Source: an uncultured Holophagaceae bacterium
GTDB lineage: Bacteria; Acidobacteriota; Holophagae; Holophagales; Holophagaceae
Assembly (NCBI GenBank): GCA_903843705.1
Contig: CAIMQW010000093.1
Coordinates: 18,803-82,802, forward strand
Length of the DNA: 64,000 nucleotides
Direction: 5' to 3'
The position numbers and the translations under genes are program-made. This document shows, piece by piece, positions 41,560-57,469 of this stretch (the first letter of the stretch is position 1; each line of letters starts with the position of its first letter). The notes under the pieces are model-generated. The model made no database searches. It was not told the origin of the DNA and saw only the letters and a program-made list of their open reading frames with translations.

Positions 41560-42203
41560 TCCCGGCGGGGCTCCACGATGATCGCGGTGGGCTCGGAGGG
41601 GCAGGAGAAGACGCAGAGGCCGCAGCCTGTGCAGGCGTCTGCGGACACCACCGGGTGCCCGATGGACGCGCCCTCGGCAGGGGCCGAGATCCAGATGGCC
41701 TCTTCGGGGTAGGGACACCGGTCCACACAGATCCGGCAGGCCCGGGGTTCCCGGTCTAGGGTGCCCCAGGTGACACAGAGCCCCGGCTTCACCCGGGCGG
41801 TGCCCATGCGCACCGCCTTGGCGCCCTCCAGCACCGTGCCGTCCGCGCGGGTGAGGCGGGGCCAGACCAGGGCCTCGTCCTCGCACTCCGCCACGCAGGG
41901 CAGGGTGGTGCAGAGGAAGCAGGGGATGCTGCGAGGATCGATGTAGGGCGTCTTGAGGGCGAGGCCCATGGTGGGCGGGGCCTTGATCACGGCATTCTCG
42001 GGACAGGCCCGGATGCACTTGTCGCAGCGGGTGCACTTGACGAGGAACTCGAACTCATCCAGGGCGCCAGGTGGCCGCAGCAGCGTGGGTCCCAGGCCAG
42101 TCACCGTGTCCTCGATGCGGTTCGCCACGAAGCCAGCAAAGAGTGTCCCCAGGGACTTGAAGAAGTCCCCCCGCTCTTGAGGTTCGTCGAGCTTCTTGGC
42201 CAT
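41556..42203 (-). CDS. Multi-4Fe-4S ferredoxin-type protein (MauM/NapG-like)
   Basis: Four Cys clusters: CTRCDKCIRACPE, CFLCTTLPCVAEC, CRICVDRCPYPEEA, CTGCGLCVFSCPSEP. Confidence 0.88.
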   Translation of the reverse strand: MAKKLDEPQERGDFFKSLGTLFAGFVANRIEDTVTGLGPTLLRPPGALDEFEFLVKCTRCDKCIRACPENAVIKAPPTMGLALKTPYIDPRSIPCFLCTTLPCVAECEDEALVWPRLTRADGTVLEGAKAVRMGTARVKPGLCVTWGTLDREPRACRICVDRCPYPEEAIWISAPAEGASIGHPVVSADACTGCGLCVFSCPSEPTAIIVEPRRD

Positions 42204-42209
42204 GGCTTC

Positions 42210-43037
42210 CTACATCAGCCCCAACAGCCGCAGCGTCGGCCTCAGCACGCCCCAGAGCACCGGGTCGAAGCCCAGGGTCAGCACAGCGGCCTTGCTGTCG
42301 CTGGCGAGGTCGAAGTTGGCCAGGAGGTCGGCGCTGACCGCCACGTCCCGAGAGCTGGGGGCGGCGTCCACCCACTGCACGCCTGCCGGGGCCTCCTTCT
42401 TCGCCAGGGTGTGGCCTTCCTGGGCGCGCACCTGCAGGACCAGCAGGTCGCCATGGAAGGAAGGCACCCGGATCTCCATGAGTCGCCCCTTGCCCACGAC
42501 GGGCGAGACGGGCACCACCTCGAAGGCCTGGCGGTAGCCCAGCTTGCCGGGCTGAGGATCCTCGCCGTTCAGCACCGCCAGGGTCTGTTCCACGAGGCCA
42601 TCGAGGCCACGGTCCCCCAGCCAGGCCACGGAGCGCAGGTGCGTGCCCCCAACCTCGCCGACGCCCTCCACCAGGGAGGGGATGAGGGCGAGAACCTGCT
42701 CCAGGGCAGGGCGTCCCCGCAGGCTCTTGGTGCCCTGGGGCCAGGTTCCCGCGAGCGGCGCGGCATCGATCCTGGCCTCTGGCTCGGCCCGCAGGTCCAG
42801 GATACGGCCCGGGAAACCCTCCAGGAGGGCTGGATCCGGCGTAGCGACGAGGAGCACCGCATCCAAGCCCTCGAGCAGCAGCTGGCTGGGAGCGAAGACC
42901 ACGAGGTCGCCCACCTCTTCGTCCACCGTGAGGGCCCCGACGGAGAGGGGCACCACGGAAGCCTCGCAGGCCTCCAGGGCGCTCACCAGCTCGCGACCCA
43001 GCAGGCTCTGGGCACCAATGACGGCAAGTTTCAACAT
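42210..43037 (-). CDS. Aspartate-semialdehyde dehydrogenase-like (USG-1-like) protein, likely non-catalytic
   Basis: MLKLAVIGAQSLLGRELVSALE Rossmann start and Asd-type C-terminal segment; no catalytic-Cys motif seen. Confidence 0.7.
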   Translation of the reverse strand: MLKLAVIGAQSLLGRELVSALEACEASVVPLSVGALTVDEEVGDLVVFAPSQLLLEGLDAVLLVATPDPALLEGFPGRILDLRAEPEARIDAAPLAGTWPQGTKSLRGRPALEQVLALIPSLVEGVGEVGGTHLRSVAWLGDRGLDGLVEQTLAVLNGEDPQPGKLGYRQAFEVVPVSPVVGKGRLMEIRVPSFHGDLLVLQVRAQEGHTLAKKEAPAGVQWVDAAPSSRDVAVSADLLANFDLASDSKAAVLTLGFDPVLWGVLRPTLRLLGLM

Positions 43038-43092
43038 GCGGGTTCCTCTCGGGTGGTGCATTCAAAGCGCGGGGGGTGTCTCCCCGCGCGGA

Positions 43093-44544
43093 TCAAACCC
43101 GCACGGCGGCTGCGTCGGCGGGGACATGGTCCTGGAGAGCCTGGGCCACGGGTCCCGCAAGGAACTGGCGGACCTGGTCGCCGGCGCGGCCCGTGAAGCG
43201 CCGGGCATCGAGCAGGGCGGCCAGCTCGGCCTCGGTCATGGCCCAGGCGGGGTCCGCGGCCAGGAGCTGTAGCAGCTCGTTGGGACGCCCCTCGGCCTTG
43301 ATGCGGCGCCCGGCTTCCAGGGCCGAGACGCGGAACCGCTCGTGCAGGTCCTGCCGGTCCCCGCCACGCTTCACCGCTTCCATGAGCAGGACCTCGGCTG
43401 CCATGAAGGGCAGCTCCTGAGCGAGCCGGGCTTCGATCATCTTCGGGTACACGACCAGACCCGACGCCACGTTGCGCAGCAGCACCAGGATCGCGTCCGC
43501 CGCCAGGAGGCCTTGGCTGATGGTGAGGCGGCGATGGGCGCTGTCATCGAGGGTGCGCTCCATCCACTGGCTCGCGCTGGTCTGGTAGCTCGAGGGCATC
43601 AACCCCAGCACGAAGCGGGCGAGGCCGTTGATGCGCTCTGACCGCATGGGGTTGCGCTTGTAGGGCATGGCACTGGACCCGACCTGCTTGGTCTCGAAGG
43701 GCTCTTCGACTTCCTTGAGGTGCTGGAGTAGGCGCAGGTCGCAGGCAAACTTGGAAGCCGAGGCCGCGATGCCGCACAGCACCTGGCCGATGCGATCCTC
43801 CAGCTTGCGGGTGGCCGTCTGGCCTGAGACAGGAATGGCCGGGAAGCCCACCTTCGCGCAGAATCGGGCCTCGAGCGCCTCGACCTTCGCACCGTCCCCA
43901 TCGAACAGCTCCAGGAAGCTGGCCTGGGTGCCCGTGGTGCCCTTCACGCCGCGCACCGGGGTGGTGCGCATGAGGTGATCCAGGTCCTCCAGGTCCAACA
44001 GCAGGTCCTGGATCCAGAGGGTGGCGCGCTTGCCCACGGTGGTGGGCTGGGCGGGCTGGAAGTGCGTGAATCCCAGGGTCGGCTGGTCCTGCCACTGGGC
44101 GGCGAAGGTCTTCAGCTCCGCGAGCACATCCTGCAGGCGCCGCCGCAGGAGGACCAGGGCCTCGTGCACGATGAGCAGGTCCCCGTTGTCGGTCACGAAG
44201 CAGCTCGTGGCGCCGAGATGGATGATGGGCCGGGCCCCGGGCGCCTGCTCACCCCACGCGTGAATGGCGGCCATGACGTCGTGGCGCAGGGCGGCTTCGT
44301 GACTGGCAATCACATCGAGGTCCACGTCATCCTGGGTGGCGCGCAGCTCGGCGAGCTGGGCCTCGGTGACGGGCAGTCCCAGCTCCGCCTCGGCCTCGGC
44401 CAGGGCGATCCAGAGGCGCCGCCACACGCGCTGACGATAGAGCGGGGAGAGCAGCCGCACCATGGCCTTGCTGGCGTAGCGGCTGGCCAGAGGGTGCTCG
44501 AAGCGCTCCAGCTCGGGGCCCTCGTGGGGGGGAAGGAAGGACAT
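43093..44544 (-). CDS. purB: Adenylosuccinate lyase
   Basis: HEAALRHDVMAAIHAWGEQ...GATSCFVTDNGDL...GSSAMPYKRNPMRSERI. Confidence 0.95.
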   Translation of the reverse strand: MSFLPPHEGPELERFEHPLASRYASKAMVRLLSPLYRQRVWRRLWIALAEAEAELGLPVTEAQLAELRATQDDVDLDVIASHEAALRHDVMAAIHAWGEQAPGARPIIHLGATSCFVTDNGDLLIVHEALVLLRRRLQDVLAELKTFAAQWQDQPTLGFTHFQPAQPTTVGKRATLWIQDLLLDLEDLDHLMRTTPVRGVKGTTGTQASFLELFDGDGAKVEALEARFCAKVGFPAIPVSGQTATRKLEDRIGQVLCGIAASASKFACDLRLLQHLKEVEEPFETKQVGSSAMPYKRNPMRSERINGLARFVLGLMPSSYQTSASQWMERTLDDSAHRRLTISQGLLAADAILVLLRNVASGLVVYPKMIEARLAQELPFMAAEVLLMEAVKRGGDRQDLHERFRVSALEAGRRIKAEGRPNELLQLLAADPAWAMTEAELAALLDARRFTGRAGDQVRQFLAGPVAQALQDHVPADAAAVRV

Positions 44545-44662
44545 GGGAACTCCGGCTTCCAGTGTCGCATGGCCACGGGACTGTGATCCTGCTCACGAAG
44601 AGGGCCCCTTGGACGCGCCCCGGCGCGGCTAGGATAGGGGCATCACCAATGGAGCCCCCCCC

Positions 44663-45901
44663 ATGTATGAAGTGATCCGAGCCGCTGACCCCGCCGTGTT
44701 CCAGGCCCTGGAACTGGAGGTCCAGCGCCAGCGGCACCACCTGGAGCTCATTGCTTCAGAGAATTACGCCTCCCGGGCTGTCATGCAGGCCATGGGCTCC
44801 CACTTCACCAACAAATACGCCGAGGGCTATCCGGGCAAGCGCTACTACGGCGGCTGCAGCCAGGTGGACATCATCGAGAACCTGGCCCGGGATCGGGCCC
44901 GCCACATCTTTGGGGCCGAGCACGCCAACGTCCAGCCCCACAGCGGCGCCCAGGCCAACATGGCCGTCTACCTCGCGGCGCTGAAGCCCGGCGACACCGT
45001 CATGGGGTTGGATCTGTCCCACGGCGGCCACCTCACCCACGGCCACCCCCTGAACAGCTCGGGCATCCTCTACAAGTTCGTGCCCTACCACGTGCGCCAG
45101 GAGGACGAGCGCGTGGACATGGACGAGGTCCGGGCCCTGGCCCTCCAACACCGGCCCAAGATGATCGTGGTGGGTGCCTCCGCTTACAGTCGCACCTGGA
45201 ACTTCCCCCTCTTCCGCGAGATCTGCGACGAGGTCGGGGCTCTGCTCATGGTGGACATGGCCCATATCGCGGGACTTGTCGCCACCGGACACCACCCGAG
45301 CCCCGTGCCGCACGCGGATTATGTAACCACCACCACCCACAAGACCATGCGCGGCCCCCGCGGCGGCCTAATCCTCTGCAAGTCCCACTACGCGAAGGAC
45401 ATCGATCGGGCGGTCTTCCCGGGAGTCCAGGGTGGCCCCCTCATGCACGTCATCGCCGCCAAGGCTGTGGCGCTGCACGAGATCATGCAGCCGGACTTCA
45501 AGGCCTACAGCGGCCAGGTGATCCGGAACGCCCACGCCCTCGCCAAGGGCCTGCAGGAGCGTGGCTGGCGCATCGTCAGTGGCGGCACTGACACCCACGT
45601 GTTCCTGGTGGATCTCCGGGACCACGGGCTCCTGGGTCACGAGGCTGAGGAGTGCCTCCACCGGGCCGGCATGACCACCAATAAGAACGGCATTCCCTTC
45701 GATCCAAACCCGCCCCTCAAGCCCTCCGGCGTGCGCCTCGGCAGCCCCGCGCTCACCACCCGCGGCATGAAGGAGGATGAGATGGACCACATCGCCCGCT
45801 TCTTCGACCTGACCCTGCGCCACCGGGCTGATGAGAGCACCTTCGCCCGAGTCCGCCAGGAGGTCTTCCACTTGACCGATCAGTTTCCCATCCCGGAGTA
45901 G
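44663..45901 (+). CDS. glyA: Serine hydroxymethyltransferase
   Basis: [39 protein letters not shown]...[17 protein letters not shown]. Confidence 0.96.
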   Translation: MYEVIRAADPAVFQALELEVQRQRHHLELIASENYASRAVMQAMGSHFTNKYAEGYPGKRYYGGCSQVDIIENLARDRARHIFGAEHANVQPHSGAQANMAVYLAALKPGDTVMGLDLSHGGHLTHGHPLNSSGILYKFVPYHVRQEDERVDMDEVRALALQHRPKMIVVGASAYSRTWNFPLFREICDEVGALLMVDMAHIAGLVATGHHPSPVPHADYVTTTTHKTMRGPRGGLILCKSHYAKDIDRAVFPGVQGGPLMHVIAAKAVALHEIMQPDFKAYSGQVIRNAHALAKGLQERGWRIVSGGTDTHVFLVDLRDHGLLGHEAEECLHRAGMTTNKNGIPFDPNPPLKPSGVRLGSPALTTRGMKEDEMDHIARFFDLTLRHRADESTFARVRQEVFHLTDQFPIPE

Positions 45902-45922
45902 TTCCGCCCTGGGGCTTGACCA

Positions 45923-45959
45923 CCGCCAAAACGCTCTGCGTTTTGGCGGATTATTTTTC
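45923..45959 (+). terminator. Rho-independent terminator after glyA
   Basis: CCGCCAAAACGC-TCT-GCGTTTTGGCGG perfect 12-bp stem followed by ATTATTTTT. Confidence 0.93.
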
Positions 45960-45969
45960 AGGGGGTCAC

Positions 45970-46401
45970 ATGGCTGGCGCCGACGGGCTGTTCGTTTATG
46001 GCACGCTGCGGGAGGGCGGGCCGAACCATGCCTGGCTGCTTCGGACGCACCCCGAGGGGCTGACCCACGCCCGGGTTCCGGGCCGGCTCTTCCAGTTGTC
46101 GGCGGGCTATCCCGCCCTGGTGCCTGGGCCGGAGCCCGAGGCGCCGCCGCCCTGCCCTGGTTGGGTCTTCGGCGACTTCGTGGGCTATGAGGACGGGGGC
46201 GACCTTGATTCGGCCCTGGCGGACTTGGACCCCCTGGAGGGCGTCGAGGAGGGGCTCTTCAGCCGCGAGATCCTGCCCGTAATCCTCGAAGGAGGCCAGC
46301 ATTACCAGGCCTGGGTCTATGTGTTCCATGTGGAACGTCTGCCCCGGCTGCTGCGGGAGGCCGTGGAGCTGACGGATGGGGACTGGTCTTCCTACCTCTA
46401 G
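45970..46401 (+). CDS. Gamma-glutamylcyclotransferase-like protein
   Basis: LFVYGTLREGGPNH...GYPALVPG. Confidence 0.88.
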   Translation: MAGADGLFVYGTLREGGPNHAWLLRTHPEGLTHARVPGRLFQLSAGYPALVPGPEPEAPPPCPGWVFGDFVGYEDGGDLDSALADLDPLEGVEEGLFSREILPVILEGGQHYQAWVYVFHVERLPRLLREAVELTDGDWSSYL

Positions 46402-46450
46402 TCTCCAGGGCGAGGTGGGGTACCGCCTGGACACCCCCGAGCTGCGGGGC

Positions 46451-47257
46451 CTAACGGATCTGCACCCTTGCGGGCGGTGCCTTCGCCGCCGGGGGCCGGT
46501 GCTTGAGCACCCAGGCCACGTCCGCCCAGCCGGCCAGCAGCACCAAGCCCAGGGTGAAGGCCATGGTGACCGATACCCAGCGGTGGCCCCGCTGGAGATC
46601 CGCCCGACCCTGGGCCACCTGCAGGTAGCCGGCGATGCCCAGGCCCAGGGTGACGCCCACCAGCAGGCCACCCCACAGGTGGACCATGTCAGGAAAGGCC
46701 TCCGTATCAATGAGCCGCAGGCTCAGCCACCGCACCCCAAGGAAGAACCCCGCCCAGGCTGCCAGGTCCAGCAGCAGCCACAGGGACCGGGAGCGCACCT
46801 GGATGGACACCGCGTGAAAGAACAGCAGCAGGACCAGGCTCCCGGCTAGGCCGACCCCGAGGATGGACCCGACATCCTTGAGCCCGAGCTGGCGCCAGAG
46901 GCCACTCAGCAGCACTGAGGGCAGGCTGGCGAGAATGCCTGCCACCAGGGCCAGGCCCAGACCTGCCATCACCTTGCCCAGGAAGATCTGGGCTGGATGG
47001 AGGGGCTGGTTCAGGAGAAACCCGAAGCGCCGCTCCTCCAGGTCCCGGCTCACCATGGTCGCCCCGAAGAGGAGGGCTATGACCCAGGCGAGCATGGTCC
47101 CCGAAAACACCCCCATGAAGGAGGCCTTGTCCTGGGTGGTCACGGGGTTCGGATCGAAGTAGAGCCCCAGGAGCTGGATGACACCAATGCCCAGGGCCAG
47201 CAGGAGGGCGTTGCGGCGGCCGGTCCACTCCCGGCGGGTGACGGCAAAGATGCTCAT
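46451..47257 (-). CDS. ABC transporter permease
   Basis: MSIFAVTRREWTGRRNALLLALGIG; six-TM pattern; coupled to an ATPase. Confidence 0.85.
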   Translation of the reverse strand: MSIFAVTRREWTGRRNALLLALGIGVIQLLGLYFDPNPVTTQDKASFMGVFSGTMLAWVIALLFGATMVSRDLEERRFGFLLNQPLHPAQIFLGKVMAGLGLALVAGILASLPSVLLSGLWRQLGLKDVGSILGVGLAGSLVLLLFFHAVSIQVRSRSLWLLLDLAAWAGFFLGVRWLSLRLIDTEAFPDMVHLWGGLLVGVTLGLGIAGYLQVAQGRADLQRGHRWVSVTMAFTLGLVLLAGWADVAWVLKHRPPAAKAPPARVQIR

Positions 47258-48144
47258 GAGGCCACCTCGGATTCACTGCCCACCAGGGCGACAAACAGCT
47301 CTTCCAGAGACAAGGGATGGGCCTGCAGGCCCGGGACCTGGCTCGGATCACCCTGGGTGAGGATGGCCTCCCCGCCCAGGCTGCCCGCACGGCTCCAGAG
47401 GGGTGCGAAGGGGGCCAGGTCCCCGGGGTCCACCGCCTGGGTGGGCGCCCAGCTCACCTTCCGGTGCCGGGCCTTGAGGTCCTCCAGACTGGCGTCCACG
47501 AGGAGCCGGCCCTGGTGCAGGATGCCGATGCGATCCGCCAGACCCTCGATGCCCGCCAGATCGTGGGTGGTGAGGAGCACCGTGGTGCCGCGCTCCCCCA
47601 GTTCTCCCAGCAGCTCATCGTAGACCTCGCGCCGGGCCACAGCGTCCAGGCCCAGGGTCGGGTCGTCCAGCACCAGCAGGGCCGGCTTGGGGCCCAGGGC
47701 CAGGGCCAGGGCGACCTGCCCCTTCTGGCCCCGGGACAAGCGGCCGAAGGGCAGGTCCATGGGGATGCGGAAGCGCTGCAGCCGCTGGTCCACGCCCACC
47801 TGGTCCCAGGTGGGGTAGAGGCCCCCGCAGAACCGGACCAGCTGGCGGGTGGTCATGAGGGGCGGTGCGTCCGGCTCCTCGGCCACCACGCCCACGCGGT
47901 GCATGAGGGCCTGCCGGGAGGACCACACATCCTGGCCAAAGAGCTCCACCCGCCCGGCCGTGGGCCTCTGGTGGCCCAGGAGGCAGCGCACCAGAGAGGT
48001 CTTGCCGGAGCCATTGCGCCCTAGCAGGGCATAGACCTGCCCCGGCTCCACCTGGAAGGTGGCCCGGTCCAGGGCCTGGGTGTGGCCGTAGCGCACCCCC
48101 ACTTGGCGGCAATCCACGGGCAGCGACGCTGCTTGGATGGTCAT
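47254..48144 (-). CDS. ABC transporter ATP-binding protein
   Basis: Walker A GRNGSGKTS, signature LSRGQKGQVALALAL, Walker B ALLVLDDPTLGLD. Confidence 0.95.
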   Translation of the reverse strand: MTIQAASLPVDCRQVGVRYGHTQALDRATFQVEPGQVYALLGRNGSGKTSLVRCLLGHQRPTAGRVELFGQDVWSSRQALMHRVGVVAEEPDAPPLMTTRQLVRFCGGLYPTWDQVGVDQRLQRFRIPMDLPFGRLSRGQKGQVALALALGPKPALLVLDDPTLGLDAVARREVYDELLGELGERGTTVLLTTHDLAGIEGLADRIGILHQGRLLVDASLEDLKARHRKVSWAPTQAVDPGDLAPFAPLWSRAGSLGGEAILTQGDPSQVPGLQAHPLSLEELFVALVGSESEVAS

Positions 48145-48548
48145 GACTGGCCTCCTGTCGGGGCTGGTTTGAGCGTCTTCCAGGCGATACCCAGGGTGGT
48201 GGTGGCCTCTGCCTGGTCCGCCCCCACGGAGAGGGCCGTGGTGGCAAAGCGCAGGGCCCCTTCGCGCAGCAGGCCGAGGCGCTCGGCGGGGCTGAAGCCC
48301 GGGGGTGTCTCGGACACATAGGTCCCGTCCCCCCGACGCACCGTGAGGACGCCCGCCTCCACCAGGTGCTGGTAGGCCCGCACCACGGTGTTGGGGTTCA
48401 CCCCCAGCTCCCGGGCGAGGTCCCGCACCGAGGGCATGAGGGCCCCGGCGGCCAGGCCACCCGTGGCCACCAGGCGGCGCACACCCTCTTCGATCTGCCG
48501 CCACAGGGGCGCTGCTTCTGCTGGATCCACCTGAAGGATGGCCTTCAT
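48141..48548 (-). CDS. GntR family (YtrA subfamily) regulator
   Basis: PLWRQIEEGVRRLVATGGLAAGALMPSVRDLARELGVNPNTVVRAYQHLVEAGVL. Confidence 0.94.
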   Translation of the reverse strand: MKAILQVDPAEAAPLWRQIEEGVRRLVATGGLAAGALMPSVRDLARELGVNPNTVVRAYQHLVEAGVLTVRRGDGTYVSETPPGFSPAERLGLLREGALRFATTALSVGADQAEATTTLGIAWKTLKPAPTGGQS

Positions 48549-48569
48549 GCGTTGCCTCCCGAGCGGGCT

Positions 48570-48593
48570 ACTGTATCGCTGGATTAATACAGT
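48570..48593. promoter_or_regulatory. Candidate YtrA-family operator
   Basis: Perfect inverted repeat ACTGTAT-N10-ATACAGT just upstream of the GntR start. Confidence 0.75.
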
Positions 48594-48677
48594 AAGTCAG
48601 TCTTGGGGCCCGTCAAGGGGGAAAGACGCGGGGGATGGAGAAACCCTATCTGGAGGAGGAGACAAGGAACCACAACA

Positions 48678-48717
48678 CCAAGACAAACAGCGCGAGTGAT
48701 CGCGCCGTTTATCTTGG
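48678..48717 (-). terminator. gyrA 3' hairpin, terminator-like
   Basis: Minus RNA CCAAGAUAAACGGCGCG-AUCACU-CGCGCUGUUUGUCUUGG, 17 bp including two G-U wobbles; only moderately U-rich downstream. Confidence 0.65.
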
Positions 48718-48731
48718 TGAAGGCCTGGAGG

Positions 48732-51338
<2,607 letters not shown>

Positions 51339-51393
51339 GGGTCTTCCAGTGTTCTACGTGGAACGCGGCTCGACATAACTGTAAAAAAAGAAC

Positions 51394-55144
<3,751 letters not shown>

Positions 55145-55358
55145 ATATCACCCTTGATGATGCTGAAGACCGGGGCAGCCTGTGGAAAGTCGCGTCAAAG
55201 CCCTATCCTACCGGAGTTTCCTTGCATGGGACAGGCTGTGGAAACCCCCCGGTACGTGGTGCAAGCCGGCATTTCGGGATCCCAGAGGTCGTCCTTCGGG
55301 GGCGAGTGTGGAGTCTGAGGGGCCCGGCTCTGTGGAAAAGTAAGGAAGTCTTTTGAAA
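55145..55358. other. Candidate origin of replication (oriC)
   Basis: dnaA-dnaN intergenic gap with four same-orientation TGTGGAnnn DnaA-box-like 9-mers (55181, 55237, 55307, 55331) and AT-rich flanks. Confidence 0.75.
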
Positions 55359-56732
55359 TCAATGAATGCTGTTCAGGAGGGCTTGGACCATCCTGTGGAA
55401 TTCGGGATCCCGCTTCATGCGCTCCCGCACCGAATCGATGGCATTCATCACGGTCGAGTGGTGCATGTTGAAGGATCGGCCGATGTCCGCGAAGGGCAGT
55501 GAGGCGATTTCCCGGGCTAGATACATGGCGACCTGGCGGGGGAGAAGGATGGCCTGCTGCCGGGAGCGCTTCTTCATCAGGTCCGCGAAGGAGACGTTGA
55601 AGGTCTCGGCAGTCATGCGGAAGATGCGCTCGGGCGGGATTGGCGCAGAGGCCTCCTCGCCGCTCTGGCCCAGGAACGCCGCGTGGGCGACCTCGAGGCT
55701 GGGAGGCACACCAATGAGGCTGGCCTGGAAGATCACCCGGGTGAGGAAGCCCTCCAGGTCGCGAACACTGCCCTTTGCTTTGTGGGCAATGAAGGTCAGG
55801 ACGTCCTCGGGGATGGGAGGAACATTCGAGAAGTCGGCATCTTCCAGCTTCTTGCGCAGAATGGCGATGCGGGTCTCGAAGTCGGGCGGCTGGATGTCGG
55901 CGGTCAGTCCCCACTTGAAGCGGGTGATGAGCCGCTCATGACAGCCTTCCAGACGCTGGGGCGGCTTGTCTGAGGTGATGACGATCTGCTTCCCATGCTG
56001 GAGCAGGTGCTCCAATACGTGGAAGATCTCTTCCTGGGTCCGCTCCATCTTGCCGAGGGTCTGCACGTCATCCAGCAGGAGCACGTCGTTCTGCTGATAC
56101 TTCTTGCGCATGGGCTCGGTATTTTTGGCCCGGATCGCGACGGTGAGCTCGTTGAAGAAGTTGTCCACCTTGACGTAGACGACGCGGAGCTTGGGATCCC
56201 GGTCCAGCAGGCCCTTCCCGATGCCCACCATGAGGTGCGTCTTGCCCAGGCCCGCGCCGCCATAGATGAACAGAGGGTTCATGCTGAGGGGCGTGGCGGC
56301 CTTGCCGTAGCTGTCCACCACCGCCTTGGCTGCCGCGAAGGCGAGCTGGCTCCCAGGGCCCACGACAAAGCGGTCGAGGGTGTAGCGATTGAACAGATAG
56401 GGGAAGGATGCGGGGGGCTCCACAGGACCCGCCGCGGTGGACTGGGCGCGCCGCACCGCCTTGGGTTCGGCCACCGGGGTGCCGTTCACCCGAAACTCCA
56501 GGCGCAGGTCGCCCAGGCCACCGACCGCGAGCGCATCGCTGAACTCTTCGGGGAGCTGCTGCTCGATCCAGAGCTTCGCCGCGGCGCTGGGAACCTGGAT
56601 CCACAGCGTGCCGCCCTTCATCTCCAGCGGTGCGCAAGGCGCGATCCACTCCTTGAAGCTGGCCTCCGGCAGCTGCTTGGACAGGCCTTGCCGGATGGTG
56701 TCCCAAAGGGCGGTGGGGTCGGTGGATCGCAT
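55359..56732 (-). CDS. dnaA: Chromosomal replication initiator DnaA
   Basis: [22 protein letters not shown]...[15 protein letters not shown]...LLLDDVQTL...[26 protein letters not shown]. Confidence 0.97.
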   Translation of the reverse strand: MRSTDPTALWDTIRQGLSKQLPEASFKEWIAPCAPLEMKGGTLWIQVPSAAAKLWIEQQLPEEFSDALAVGGLGDLRLEFRVNGTPVAEPKAVRRAQSTAAGPVEPPASFPYLFNRYTLDRFVVGPGSQLAFAAAKAVVDSYGKAATPLSMNPLFIYGGAGLGKTHLMVGIGKGLLDRDPKLRVVYVKVDNFFNELTVAIRAKNTEPMRKKYQQNDVLLLDDVQTLGKMERTQEEIFHVLEHLLQHGKQIVITSDKPPQRLEGCHERLITRFKWGLTADIQPPDFETRIAILRKKLEDADFSNVPPIPEDVLTFIAHKAKGSVRDLEGFLTRVIFQASLIGVPPSLEVAHAAFLGQSGEEASAPIPPERIFRMTAETFNVSFADLMKKRSRQQAILLPRQVAMYLAREIASLPFADIGRSFNMHHSTVMNAIDSVRERMKRDPEFHRMVQALLNSIH

Positions 56733-56944
56733 GGTTAGCACCGGAGAAAAGCGAGCACTGGCGCGCCCCTGTCGACGAAGGGCGCATCGCGCGCTCCGGC
56801 CTCACAGGGCTCGCAGAGGGGAAAGATCAATCTAGCATCCCGGGCGGGGATGCGCCGGTGGAAATGCCCTTGAGTTGTACGGACCTCACTGGTATCGTTG
56901 AAGGTTCGTCCTCCTCCCCGGGAGGGGACCCCCGAGGTGGAACC

Positions 56945-57079
56945 ATGAAGCGCACCTTTCAGCCCAACAACCGCCGCCGCGCCAAGACCCACGGGTTCCT
57001 GAGCCGGATGAAGACCAAGAACGGCCGCCTGGTGCTTAAGCGCCGCCGCGCCAAGGGCCGTCACGTCCTGGCGCTCTAG
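56945..57079 (+). CDS. rpmH: 50S ribosomal protein L34
   Basis: [44 protein letters not shown]. Confidence 0.98.
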   Translation: MKRTFQPNNRRRAKTHGFLSRMKTKNGRLVLKRRRAKGRHVLAL

Positions 57080-57100
57080 TCTCCGCCCAGGCCCTGGCCC

Positions 57101-57469
57101 GTGATCTTCAAGGACCGATTCCGCACGGTCCGCCACAAGGACCACGCGGTTCCCACACCCCCGCCCCGGCCCCTGCTGGGGCAATCCTCGTTCCTGGACA
57201 TCCGGGCCTGGCAGCACACCGAAGCGGACCAGCCGCTGCTGCTGGTGACCTCGCCACGGAAGACCGGGGGCGCGGTCCAGCGGAATCGCTTCCGGCGGCA
57301 GGTGCGCATGGCCTTCCTGGCCAGCGCCGGATCCCTCCCGGGCGGCCCCTGGGTGATATGGGTGCGGCCCAGCCGCTCGGCGCCAGCCCTCGGCGCCATC
57401 AGCTTCCAAGACATTGAAAGCCAGCTTCGGCAGGCCCTGCGTCGTCTTTCCCCCCGGGAAACCCCATGA
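57101..57469 (+). CDS. rnpA: Ribonuclease P protein component
   Basis: GGAVQRNRFRRQVRMAF RNR motif; position between rpmH and yidC. Confidence 0.9.
   Translation: MIFKDRFRTVRHKDHAVPTPPPRPLLGQSSFLDIRAWQHTEADQPLLLVTSPRKTGGAVQRNRFRRQVRMAFLASAGSLPGGPWVIWVRPSRSAPALGAISFQDIESQLRQALRRLSPRETP

Noticed and set aside
43067-43089. GCGCGGGG/CCCCGCGC hairpin between purB and the Asd-like gene as terminator
   Set aside because: Strong stem but no U tract on the transcribed strand; could be mRNA processing or chance in GC-rich DNA.
44587-44662. Glycine riboswitch ahead of glyA
   Set aside because: Gap too short and lacks the tandem aptamer core motifs; only a TAGGAT -10-like element is seen.
56835-56853. 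GCATCCC/GGGATGC hairpin in the dnaA-rpmH gap as second origin element
   Set aside because: No DnaA-box-like sequences nearby; short stem in GC-rich DNA not sufficient evidence.
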